A stretch of DNA of 64,000 bases, taken from positions 10,868,001 through 10,932,000 of the forward strand of contig OX467086.1 of assembly GCA_950106755.1 (NCBI GenBank), given 5' to 3'. Origin of the DNA: Climacium dendroides. Lineage: Eukaryota; Streptophyta; Bryopsida; Hypnales; Climaciaceae. The notes beneath the pieces were generated by a model. That model was not told the DNA's origin and made no database searches. It worked only from the letters and a program-made list of their open reading frames with translations. The position numbers were made by a program, and so were the translations under genes. Positions 35,215-46,399 of this stretch are shown here, one piece after another. Within the stretch, counting starts at the first letter, position 1. Each line of letters starts with the position of its first letter.

Positions 35215-35830
35215 TCAGCCTGCGTTTGTGATGATTTGCAAGTCAGAACACCATGACACCTTACACCTACCTTTTGAAAAGAATATGTTTCGATCGCTGA
35301 AGAAATAGATGTAGTCCAAATCTTCACGTGTCTGAAATCCGGAAGTAGTTCTGTACTCCACTTGGATACTAGCGGCATTGTGAATGTCGAAATTCAGTGA
35401 GATTGTGGTTCTATGCTTAGGTCGAGGACGATCGATTGGAACACTTTCCATTACAGAATATGACTGCTTTGTAATTATTTTATATGTCTAGCAATTTAGT
35501 TGGAAGGTCATCCCCGTGACCATTGTTTTGCCACTCGCATTTGCATCTAGTAAAATCTGCACTCAATACTTTCTCACAAAATCCACAGTTTTTTAGAGGC
35601 ACGTGGTGAAATGTATGACTGATATGAATTCGAGCAGACGCGTCGTTGCCATGTGGCGACTGGGATTCTCTCTGGAACTGCTGTCGAAGTGAAATTCCAT
35701 TGAAAAGGTGGAAGGCATTATTTTGCTTGTGTTTCGAGAACTGTGTAAACCAATTTTCAATCTGAAGTGCTGATTTGTGAATTTCCGCCAATTTCAGGAA
35801 TTTGTCTTATGAGAGTGATTGAGGTGACAT
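35215..35830 (-). other. Two unrecognised minus-strand frames, possible gene relic
   Basis: A frame at about 35830-35480 (containing NWFTQFSKHKQNNAFHLF and FHHVPLKNCGFCEK) is followed by a frame with an ATG at 35449-35451 (MESVPIDRPRPKHRTTISLN) that runs to a donor-like CAAAAG|GTAGGT near 35275. The nearest acceptor downstream (ACGCAG near 35220) does not keep the frame. I recognise no family. It may be a broken gene or chance open frames in moderately GC DNA. Confidence 0.25.
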
Positions 35831-37158
35831 AGGTAGGAATGTAGAAGTTGTCGGGGCAATATTTTGGAGGAATGAATCTTGAGGTCACCTAAGAGTGGCA
35901 GCAAAACTTCTTGGAAAACTCGATACAAATTTGGATCTCAAATTGCAAAATCTTTGGTAAGAGGCCTGCAGGATACGTATCAAGAATCAAAAATCCCCCA
36001 TCAAGAGTATTACTCCCTCCATCCCGAAAGGACTGTCCAATGACAAACTTTTCCTAAAATTAAGGCGAAATTTGAGAGTTCGGTAAAGTAGTACTCAACT
36101 TAGCTGCTTTTGTTCTTGCTTGTTCGTTGCTTTCAGTTGTGACTGACCATTCCCCCTGGGTTGTAGTTTCCTTTGTCTGTAAGCATCACGATCTCGTCCC
36201 TTCTGTGACGAAAACTAAATTAAAAGGTGACTGGAACTGTTTGCAGCCCGAAACATAAAATAAAGTAGTATGCTGCAGCTCCATTGACATTGATGACTGC
36301 ACCAGTACGAACATGCATGTCAACGTTGTGCGTGCAATGAATCACTATACAGTTGCATCGAATGTTGAATGATGCAGTTCGAAAGATTGGACTGTACATG
36401 TATGATTATAAAATAATAATAGTTTAATTTTATGAAATACGCCGCACCAAATTACAGGATGACTGACTGACTGACCTTTTGAAAAACCAACAGTATATAC
36501 AGAATGTCAATACTATTTACTGTTGCGGCGACTGGATTTTGAAAGCCGGCCCTCATCTTGTCGACGGCCAGGGAGAACTGACACCTCATTGCCCCGGCCA
36601 GGATTAATTGTGAAAAAAAGCCCCCTATTTTTTTTGCCATGGATTTTTATATTTCTACACTGCCCCTAGCTAATTTGGGGCTGCTGATTGCAAATTTGAA
36701 CTCAGAATTTGCAAAAAATTCATCTGATTGCAAATAAAAAATTCCACAGCGTTTTCCCAGGGGTAAAACGGGTCAATGAGGGGGTCAGTTCACCCTGGCC
36801 CTTGTCGACCGCCTTCCAGAAATTCAGCTTGGAAATAGTTGTTTCACGAGATTATAAATTTAATTAACGAGCTTTATTTATTTACACAACTGGGGTGCAT
36901 GCGCAATAATCTCCAGGTTTGACCTATTTGTCTTACTACTTGGTCACCGTGAGGCATGCGGCGTGGGAGTTCGTTTCTGTAAGTCATTGGTTTCCTTAGA
37001 ATGGAAGACGGTTAGGATGGGTTACCTTGACTTTGCTAGACTTGAACAGCTTGAATGTGTATCTTAGTACACTTACTTCGATGAGGATTTGTCTTTCAAT
37101 AATTGAGCTCTCACGAGGGTCGCCAGCGTTTTTACAGTTTTATACTCACTGACTGAAC
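35831..37158. other. Intergenic DNA
   Basis: No gene recognised. A Stowaway-like terminus lies at 36010. Confidence 0.5.
36009..36035 (+). mobile_element. Stowaway-type MITE terminus (one end)
   Basis: ACTCCCTCCATCCCGAAAGG followed by ACTGTCC closely matches the terminal repeat of Stowaway (Tc1/mariner) MITEs, preceded by T as expected for a TA target. The opposite terminus was not found within about 500 bases. Confidence 0.55.
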
Positions 37159-37160
37159 TA

Positions 37161-37499
37161 CACTAATGATGATAAATAGTGTTATGTTGTGATTAGTGTT
37201 ACCTGAACTTTTACCCCGTCACTCTAAACTTCAATTAGTTGGCATTTAGTGTTGTGTTCACTTTTCTGAGTAGTAATTTTTTTGAGCATGTCATAGGTTT
37301 CTTGGGTTCATACGTTTTTCTTTGCATTTTGATGAAATAGTTAGGTAACACTAAATGTAAACTTGTAAAAACTTTATACCCAATAGTTGACAAATAGTGC
37401 CTATGTTGACATTTAGTGTTGATAACATTAACCAAATTGTTGACAATTAGTGTTATGCTTCGTGATTAGTGTTGCCAACACTATTTATCATCATTAGTG
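37161..37499. mobile_element. MITE, 339 bp, TA target-site duplication
   Basis: The termini CACTAATGATGATAAATAGT and ACTATTTATCATCATTAGTG are perfect inverted repeats, continued by GTT/AAC, and are flanked by TA at 37159-37160 and 37500-37501. The interior is rich in TAGTGTT/AACACTA words. The TA duplication suggests Tc1/mariner, although the end sequence is not the Stowaway consensus. Non-coding. Confidence 0.85.
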
Positions 37500-37501
37500 T
37501 A

Positions 37502-38215
37502 CTGGTAATGCAGAGTGAGAGCTCCGGTATTACTCGAAGTGTAGGTCATATAACTGGAGCTTCGTTGACTTTCAGCATTGAGATCAACGTGCATCGATGC
37601 TTTTTTCTTGTTTTTTTCAGATACAAATGAAAGAAAATTCTTGGCAAGAGAAGGAGCATCGATTTGTGTTCATGCCCAATATTGACGAACACGTCCCAAC
37701 CTATTTTGAGAGGCTGGATTTTAGACTTTGCTGCGGTTCGATATGCACGAGATTGATAAGAAACAAAAGTAGATCAGCACTGTGATTACAACATCATTCC
37801 AATTATGGAACTCACACCAATGATGCCAGCACGCACGTGGTGCGTGCTTGCCATTTTGTTTGTCTGTATGTACATTTTTTTTCGAAAATATCCGTGACTA
37901 ACTCGTCGGGAATGGACGTGACGGTCATATTCCTTTATCGAAGAGCAAAAACTGTGTCATTCAAGTGAAAAGACTAGGACTGGTATTGACTTGAGGTTAT
38001 ATATAACGTTCAGTGTTTGTTTTTTTCATTTTGGAGAAGGAGACAGTTGGTTCTTCAATACTCATGTGTTACGTGGGTGATACTGGGTTCTATTTTGACC
38101 CCCAAAATGAAAATTCCCTTTACAAATGATAGCCAACATCATTTGTTTAGTCAATTGGCAAAAAATTGTGCATAAAAAAAACACTGGTAACGTTAAAACT
38201 TACAAAAGACTACCA
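37502..38215. other. Intergenic DNA
   Basis: No gene recognised; the frame at 37597-37785 has no identifiable motif. Confidence 0.5.
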
Positions 38216-38217
38216 TA

Positions 38218-38663
38218 TAAGGTAAAGCAGCCCATTGTGGTCAGAATTTGGAGTTTGCCTTCATGCCACTGCTGAAATTTTTCAGATTTTTTCCCACATA
38301 AAGACAAGTGTGAGAAATTGTGAGAGCAGTTGAAATTTTATTTTTCAGACAATGTATGAATTTGTTATGAACTTTTTAACTAATTTATCCAAAAGAGTCA
38401 GTAGGCTACCTGATAACCAACAAAAACTATATCTAATATGTTCATCTTAATCACCTAAAGCAGTCACAATAATTTCTAATGTGGAAGGCCCTGAAAAAGT
38501 CACATTCTACCATGATTTACACTAAAAAGTTGGGTGCTCCTAATGAGGTCACTAATCACTCCATGGGTGTCAGGTTAGGCATTGATTATGGCTTGAAAAA
38601 CTGTCATGGGGCCGTTAGGTGTCTGCTATGGGTCATCTAACCGCAATGGGATGTTTTACCTTA
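38218..38663. mobile_element. MITE, 446 bp, probable TA target-site duplication
   Basis: The left end TAAGGTAAAGCAGCCCATTG (then TGGTCAG) pairs with the right end CTAACCGCAATGGGATGTTTTACCTTA: about 27 bp with four mismatches. TA lies at 38216-38217 and 38664-38665. Non-coding interior. A different family from the 37161 element. Confidence 0.75.
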
Positions 38664-39505
38664 TAGCATGAACAGTACCAATTTCATGAAATTTTGCCAT
38701 TTTAACAGGAATATGACGCACTACTGATTTTTTAAGCAGAAAAAAATATGCCAGGATTCCAAATTGAAAATCTGAATTTGGAGCTAAGGTATCCTCACCC
38801 TTTTGCAACACCATCCATTTGCCACTAGCTCGAATAGAGTTCTTGAAAAACTCTCATTGGCCCAAAATGACAAAGAATGTGCTCAAATTCAACACTAGTT
38901 TTCGAAAGGAACCAATGGAAGTTGAGGAATTCTTTGAAGCTAGCAATGAGAGTTGAAGCATTTTATACTTCAAAGATGTCCAATTAAAGATAGTCTAGTG
39001 TCAATAATAGGTGGTACTATGACCTCAACTTTGAAAATTCATAGTATATTTACACAAACTTTTAAAATACTCAAAACCAATTGCATTCATGATTGCTTTA
39101 GTTTGTTAATATGGTGATACAATATTTTTCCCAAAATCACGTTCAGAATTCTTCATTCATTTGGAAAAAAAAGTGTTTGTTTGAGGCGTGAACTGAATAC
39201 CTGATCACTTGATTGATCAGAAGTACTTGTCAACTTAATTCACAATTATATGCTGGCAATCTGCACGTTGTTGAAATTTAAGGAATACGTTTCATGTTGT
39301 ACATGACTTGCGACTTTCAAAATTTGTAAGATCGCTCCTCTTTGAATTATGGCATGGAAACGAACGGGGTTGTCGATCTGCTGCCACTTGAGTTACACGG
39401 ATCTGCACCTTCCCACTTCCACTTTGAAATTGCATAAGCTAGAAATTCATCCTTAGAGATAAACATTTGATCCCAGACACAGGAAGACCGGCAGGGTGTT
39501 ACCCC
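38664..39505. other. Intergenic DNA
   Basis: AT-rich; nothing recognised. Confidence 0.5.
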
Positions 39506-39602
39506 GGGGTATTATGTTTCAATATGAAGCTTTACCCCCAAAACTTCCTTAAAACAGAAAGTTTGGGGGATTGTAAAGCTTCATGTTGAAATATAATACC
39601 CC
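39506..39602. repeat. 97-bp hairpin with ~42-bp arms
   Basis: GGGGTATTATGTTTCAATAT at the left and ATGTTGAAATATAATACCCC at the right pair, continued by GAAGCTTTACCCCCAAAACTT / AAAGTTTGGGGGATTGTAAAGCTTC, with a short loop of about 12-15 bases. There are three or four mismatches and a 1-2 base bulge. It could be a very small MITE or a small-RNA precursor. Confidence 0.8.
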
Positions 39603-40879
39603 TGTGTGACAGATTGCGTGCTAGTACCCACCCAGAAATATTGAATGCACAAGAAAGTCTCTCACACAAAGGGAAGTGAGACAGTGGACTCCTTTCAAAG
39701 CTCTCAGTTTGAGGTACTAAAAGGGGAATGTATATGGGTTCCTTGTGGTCTCACTTTTCCCCACTAGAAAAAACCCATGTCTTTTTTGACACATTTTCGT
39801 GACATCACTTTTTTTATGTTACATTTGATGTTACAAATAATGTCTTGATTTGATGTCATTGTTGACATAAAAATAGGTGGATATCTCAAAAAAATGCATC
39901 ATGAAAAACACAAATTCTTCTAATGTCCCTTAAGGATCAAAGAAGTGTTGCAAATTCCCTCATAGCTAGGTCAGAAGGAGAAATGTTGAGTTAAAAACTT
40001 ACATTTGGGGAAGATGAATAGAATTATCATACAAAGATTATTTCACTTTCCTAACTACTCCATTATTTAAAGGTAGTGCAAATAATATTCTAACCCTACC
40101 ATGTATCACAAATTGGCAAATCGTTCCTAAGCATGGTCTCTCCAATGTGTATTCATGATCTACCCAAACCGTTTTATATTTTTGGGAATTTCATGGAATT
40201 AGTTATGAATTTTAGAAGTTGAAATATAGTAGTCACTAAAAGCATAGTGGTCACTAATAGTATACCATTCTTGAATTGTATACTATTGATGCATCGAAGA
40301 AAGAAAACTGTACCTCTACATTACTACATTAGAGGATGCTTAAAGGACACATGCTTATAGGACACATGCTTATAGGACACAGACACTGTAAGAGCAAACT
40401 ACCTTACTTTTTTTCTTCACCTCCCGCTCCCTCAATCCCTCAAATGAAAATTTTCCCGTATACCGGTATCAAAGGCCACTATATCATAAATATATTTGTG
40501 CCAATGCTAGTGTAGAGCAATGTAGAAAGGGTACATATCTCCTCTTAATCAGGAAAGATATCGACTTCTAAGAGTGTCCCGGCCTTCTATGAAATCTTAA
40601 ATTAGATTCCACTCACAACGTTTGGAAACATGAAAATAAAATCAAGATCAAGTATTATTAATATACTAGAACAAGATCCATTGCAATGCAAATGGCACCA
40701 AAAAGGTTTCATCAAGCTATAGGGTTTCATTGAGAAGCCACAGTTTGCATATAACCAGGAAGGACTACAAAATCTTAGTTTGTCCCAAGCAAAGTGCTCT
40801 ATCTGACACTCGGCGTTGATCAATACATGCAAGACAAACGAGCTAGCTCCAGTTCCACTATTTCAGGGGAAAATTACGG
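39603..40879. other. Intergenic repeats downstream of the Nudix gene
   Basis: About 40190-40410 is similar to 8500-8660 (ATGGAATTAGTTRYGAATTTT...GAAGTTGAAA..GGTCACTAA...GAGCARACTACCTTA). About 40665-40742 is similar to 12966-13050. No gene is recognised. Confidence 0.5.
40336..40380 (+). repeat. Tandem repeat, 3 x 15 bp
   Basis: Three units of ATGCTTAWAGGACAC, the first differing at one base. Confidence 0.95.
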
Positions 40880-43389
40880 TCATGTAGCGAGGTGATCTCG
40901 AACAATATAACCAGTTGGATCCGATGGGCTTGCACCAGGCCTTCAGCAAATACGTCAACCAGTAAGATTTTGTCATTAGCATGTACGAAACAACAAGGAT
41001 AGACAATATGAAAGGATAGTGCAATCACATGACCAGGTGATTGCCAAGTAAGACGACAGGGTAACAAAATTAGGAGAGAAAGATTTATAAACATATAAGC
41101 AGAATTGAATGATGTTTCCACGAACATTATGAAGCTTATGTTCCATCACTAACCTTTTAACAATGACCCCATGATGATGTCTTATACGACCTGCCTTGAC
41201 ATCTTCGATGTACTGCAAAGACGTGGACCACTTGTCAGGAAATACATCAGAAATCAGTCCGCCTCCAGAGAGTCTTGCCTAATGATAAGACCACATGCGC
41301 CAAAATAATATGAATGAAGACTGTATTTGACTCACCATTTTCAGAGCAACAGTTATGGATGAGAATGCAATAGATTCGAATGGTATCTCGTCAAGAGAAA
41401 AAAGAGCACACTCCAACGATTCTGGACCAGGAGAGAAGATTGGCTCCTTGAGCCGAGCCCGAAAGATTATGTAGCTCTGCACTGCACATGGCCAAGAACC
41501 TATTAGATTAAGCTTAAGTACTGCCAACTCTAAACCTGTTACCAACCATCATTTTTTCTTTGTCATCATGTTTTATGCTTTAGTAAAAGTTTTTGTACAA
41601 GAAAGAGAAAAATCATTGCAACACTATTAAACCATGAATTTACGTTAGATCGAGATATTCCCGCCACGATTACAAGATTGTAGAGACGCATACCAAATAC
41701 AACCAGTAAGCTCTACTTAGAGCACAAACCTGGCCAATTAGCGGGATATCAAGATGGGCAAAATGGCCGACAACTTCTACGTCTGCCTGAGCTTCCTCTA
41801 GAGTCTCTCGTGCTGCACCTTCGGCTGCAGACTCTCCGAGCTCCATGTACCCTGCTGGCAGGGTCCTGCAAACCAGTTGTAAAGACTCAGAATTTATAAA
41901 ATTACCAATTTATAAATTGGATAACATTTCATTTCATAAGCAGCACAAAGAGATGTCTGATTATTCAGCAAGTACGTAAAATTTAACCATAAAAGGAAAA
42001 TGATACCCTCTTCAAAGTAAAAGCAGTGGTTCCTCATGTAATTCTTGTAATTGTAGTCTGAAAATACAGATTTCTCACCAAAGGCCATAAGATGGCTCAA
42101 TACTTCTCCTGCAGAGCAAAACCTTGTTCTCGTGCTCAACCAGGCACCCTACCACCTGAAGCAAAATGTCAGAGAAACAGCAAGTCATCGTTTAAAATTT
42201 GTTACATACAATTTTTCATGGCCACCTGATGTCAATATGCAGGGCAAAGGATCATCACAATGAGAGAAGGTCTATCATTCATACCATTTTAGGATTCTGG
42301 TAATGTATTGAACCGCATTTGGAACAAACAGCTCGCATCTCGTGCTCGCCCTCTGGTATCCGCTGCTCCATCGTTCCACCACACGACTGGCAGAAGCTCA
42401 CAACAGGCCTAAAAAACTGCAGGAAACAAGAAACAAGAGTGAATCTCTCGCTAGAGTTGGAGGCAGAGCACCCACAGCATACATCAAAATATCTGATGGA
42501 CTAGTGCTTGTGGTACATACGTGGATTCAATCAGGAAGATAGAGGATCCTAAAACCGTTAAAGACCCGATGCCGAAACCTATACCTGGTTCCAACAGCAA
42601 TTCAACTAGTCATAAACTCGGTTGGCATTATATTAGAAAGTGGGGTAAATGACTTGCCTAATGTCTATGGCCACCGATCTTTGAATGGAATGAGGTTTTC
42701 TATTGCCCTCTCAATAGTGCTCTACAACCTCCCACTTGCATAAGAAATTCATACGTAGTGATAAACTTTTGGGTCTCAATAGAGTTTGGTTCTTGTAGCA
42801 CCCAAGCGATCTCTCCGGTGAGCTATATACTGATCTCCCAATGAAGCATATTAAACATAATGCTTAATATGCTTAAACGTGACACAGATGATTTCCTCTA
42901 CGAAGTAGAAAAAAATGGCGCAAAATTCAACTACAATTCCCTGAGAATTTTCACATCTTACAAACACATCGCAGTCGCGAGTATCCACAACCTTACCTTC
43001 GGCACTGCCTGCACATTCTCCGAGCTCGACGTCTCCGCCGCACTCGAGCTTCCCGAACACTCCACTGAACCCTTCCTCATCTTTGATATCCCAAGAACAG
43101 TACTGCTTCTCGTTCCGCGAACTCCTAGAACAGACCTCCCGAAACTCTGTGGCCTCAAACCCGCAGGAACACCATCACGCATGAGCTCTTGAACCCTAAT
43201 GTTGCACAGGCTGGCTCGCCGAAAGAACGCCGCACCTCCTGAAGAACAAGAAGAAGAAGCAGAAGTAGAAGAAGAGCAACCCCCGGGTGCTCCTGCTGCT
43301 AACAACAAGCACGAATTCTTCGGCGATAGAGGCAAGAACGAGTGCGCCGAGAGGGTGGACAACAATCCTCGTACCACACTACCTCCCAT
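40880..43389 (-). CDS. NUDX23: NUDX23-type plastid Nudix hydrolase
   Basis: Seven minus-strand exons give 332 residues: 43389-42997, 42416-42285, 42155-42079, 41865-41730, 41476-41336, 41212-41154 and 40940-40880, all GT-AG and all keeping frame. The product resembles plant NUDX23, which hydrolyses FAD (and ADP-ribose) to help set plastid flavin levels. Residues 1-130 are Ser/Ala/Arg-rich, as in a chloroplast transit peptide. A zinc ribbon follows (C140xxC143, C162xxC165), then [20 protein letters not shown]. The Nudix box is [20 protein letters not shown] (206-225), with catalytic RE and EE present, but Gln227 stands where the motif GX5EX7REUXEEXGU has its second Gly. The C-terminus has SPGPESLEC and [10 protein letters not shown], both typical of NUDX23. 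The ATG at 43389 is the first in frame with the transit-like region. Upstream (43390-43830) is the presumed promoter; the long plus-strand frame there is an antisense shadow. Confidence 0.93.
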
Positions 43390-43843
43390 TGATAAAACCC
43401 TCGCAGTGGCTCAATCTCATCAAATTCAATCGTTTCCAAAAGACGCCAAAATCGGCTTCCTGACCGCGACGGATCCTTCAATCTACCCCACCACCATCCG
43501 CAAGACTTCTCCGAGTCTCCCCACGCACCCGACACGGGATTCCTCCGCCATAGCCAGGATGAGGAAGCTCGCTCCGTCTTTCCGTCGTTCGTTCGTTCGT
43601 CCAATCTTTAGCTTTTCGTTACTTCCCTACTTTTCTGTTGGTCACGTCGTCGCCTTTCTCTTGTCTCATCTCTCCTCCAAGGAAGCATCTAAGGTAGGAG
43701 GTCCTTAAATCGACCAGGTTCTAAATGCGTCTTTATCTAGGAGTGAGTGACATGCTTCTTGAAATATCTATTATTGTCATTGATGAGGTAAGTAGGCTTA
43801 AATGGACAATTTATGAACCTTCTATCTCAATCCTGTCACTTAA

Positions 43844-44064
43844 CCCATAAACAACGTGCCAGACGGGTTTTTTTTCATGAATGACAAGGAATTTTGCTAT
43901 ACAAGACAGAAATGCAACTATTCATCCTTGGAATTAAGGGTGGAAAGGGGAGACCTTCTACAATAGTTTGACTCTTAATGAATATTTTTGGTTTTTCTAA
44001 ACTAAATGATGTCACATGGTTCCAAAAAGGCTAATTTCCACGGTCACCAACTCGGCATTAAGGG
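43844..44064. mobile_element. piggyBac-like MITE, 221 bp, TTAA-flanked
   Basis: TTAA at 43840-43843 then CCCATAAACAACG; the right end GGCATTAAGGG then TTAA at 44065-44068. Interior words (CAACTATTCATCCTTGG, CAATAGTTTGACTC, CACATGGTTCCAAAAAGG, CACGGTCACCAA) are shared with the 13747 element and, in reverse, with the 12263 element. Confidence 0.7.
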
Positions 44065-44068
44065 TTAA

Positions 44069-45043
44069 AGCAATTCCCCATACTTTTAGGTGGAATGAAT
44101 ACATGGTTGTATTTTTATCATATCGAAAATTGAAAATGATGACTTTTCTTCAATGATAATTTTTAGAATATATATTGATATGCAATAAATTTTTGAAGTT
44201 CAAATATATAATATACCTTGAATTTGATGAATTGATGGGGATTTTTTTACAATAAAAAATTTTGAATTTTGAACAATCAACTAGAGGTTTAAATCCATAG
44301 CTGAAAATTATATGGTGTGAAAATCACCTTGCAATGTTACAAATAGTCAACACTCTTTTGTATGATAATTTAAAAAAATTCATCTATAATCATTCAGAAA
44401 GAAACACCTCCCTTGCCTTCACCTCCTATTGTTTCAAGGCCATTTTTGTCAAAGTAACACTCATAACTACCATTTCCATTGCAAAGAGCAAAATTTCTAA
44501 GCATTTCAATTTTTTGCATATCCAAATATAGAATCTTCCTCTAAATTTGCATTAAGATGTGTAGAATTTTTTTTGAAAACTCTAAGTGGGTAGGTTGTAA
44601 GATATTTAAGATGGACTTAAAGCATACTAATGTTAATAGTGACCTATCTTTTGAGTGGATAGTGAGGCAGAGGTTCACCCCCACTTCCCCATTCAAATTA
44701 AATATATATATTTTTTAATTTCCCAATCCAACCCCAATCCATTTTTTTAATCCAACCAATCCAACCAAACCCCAACCTTATCCAAACCCTAAATAGCCCC
44801 CAATCCTAATTTGTAATTTGAGATTGACATGTGATTGTACAATTGATATGGGATTTTAGTGTGTATATGTATACATCTTTTGCATTCATATTTGTACTCG
44901 CATCCATAATTATACCATATATATTTTTTATATTTGTATCCGTATTCTATATTCTATATTTGTATTTTGTGCATGTATTCGTATCCGTCTTCTTTACATG
45001 TACCCTTATATCCATCTTTTGTATAAGTATCTGTATTTATTTT

Positions 45044-45082
<39 letters not shown>

Positions 45083-46037
45083 TAGATCAAGGACTTAGAG
45101 ATTGGTTTTATTTTTTTTCCTATGAGAAGATCTATGGTCTGAAATTTTTCTAAATAAAAGATGAGGGGGGGACAAAGTAGGTGTGTGCATCTTTTCACCA
45201 TATAATAAGATTGTTTTAATTGAAGCAAACTAAACCTTGCAATTGAATTGTGCAAAAAAAAATTAATTTTGAAAATTAAATTAAAAAATGAATCCATTAT
45301 ATTATTTTTCCAAAAGATGCTATAACTGCATGAGACAAGATGCTCCATAACTTTCACAATATTAATCTAAATGAAATGTATCAATCTTTACATATAGACA
45401 AATTTAAAAAATAATAATTTCAAGTTTTTGTAAATTTTTTTATATTGCCTAAAGTTGACTACTTTGAGATTTTGTGGCATAATTTTTTTTCAAGCATTGA
45501 TTTAAATTTAAAATTATATATTCCTAGAAAGCTAAATTGTTTTATTTATTTTAAAATATTCAAAAGTTCATATACCAAAAATTAAGACCATAGGAACTGA
45601 ACTAAATCTTCATTTGTCTTCCAAGGGGACACTTGGGACTTTAAGAACTCCAAATTAATCATAATAGATTGAATCAAAGGTTTTGAACAAGCATTAATCT
45701 ATATAATAAAATAGAAAAATTTCTTAATTTTCTTAAGTAAATGTATTAAGATGCCTACATTGTGAAGAGATTAAAAGAATCTTATTATGACTTTTGCAAT
45801 AATTTCCTTTTGAATGCTATAATTTTGTTTCTAAGGAATGTAAAGAAACTATTGTACATGATGCAAAGTTTTGTTGAAAAAACAAATTTTTACCTTCAAC
45901 AATGATGTAGTTTAGATTTTGTTTTTTTCTAAAAACCCAAGACTATAGTATAGGGGTTTTAAAATCTAGGGAATGGTCAAGTAGTTTAATATTTTGTGGC
46001 TAAAGTCAATTGTATTTTAGATTTAGATGGGAATTAA
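44069..46037. other. AT-rich DNA with a decayed TTAA-family copy and (TA)n
   Basis: Pieces at about 44480-44610 and 45220-45650 follow the TTAA-family order (TTTTTGCATATCC..AGAATCTT, then GATGC..CATAACTTT, then GACCATAGGAACTGAA and CTTCCAAGGGGACA..GGGACTTTAAG). A (TA)n run lies at about 45048-45081. No gene is seen. Confidence 0.5.
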
Positions 46038-46399
46038 CCCTTGAACGTCCATTAGGCTCCTCTTGTATGCAACCGTATCTGTCAAATATGTCCATATGGA
46101 AATTTCGTTTTGCCTCAATTCGCTCAAATTTGGGGTTTGAGTTGTTGCGATTGGGAATATATAAGCTTCTAATCACAAGGAATTTTTCTCAAGGCCCTTC
46201 ATTTCCGAACTATTTAGAATTTTCACAAATTGCCTTGTCAACGATACTACAGTGTCTTGTGCGGAATTGTTTTGATTTTTATAAAATTGGGTCGTGAATC
46301 TCTAGAAATTCACTCTGGTGGAGGGCATTCAAATGATACAATGGGAGCTCACAAATAATCTTGCATTGAAATTTGCAGTACCATGGTCAATGTGGTGTT

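Noticed and set aside
35140..35451. Two-exon gene joining the MESVPIDRPRP frame to the segment ending TFTPISSAS
   Set aside because: The donor at about 35275 leaves phase 1, but the acceptor near 35220 would then give an immediate stop; no consistent model was found.
39769..39800. CACTA terminus at CACTAGAAAAAACCC
   Set aside because: No complementary end or 3-bp duplication was found within reach, so chance cannot be excluded.
43199..43708. Plus-strand 169-codon frame with a Glu-rich stretch
   Set aside because: It is antisense to exon 1 and the promoter of the Nudix gene; the Glu run is the complement of Ser-codon repeats in the transit peptide.
45048..45085. Open frame ending in a (YI)n run
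   Set aside because: It is produced by the (TA)n microsatellite and surrounding AT-rich DNA; not a protein.
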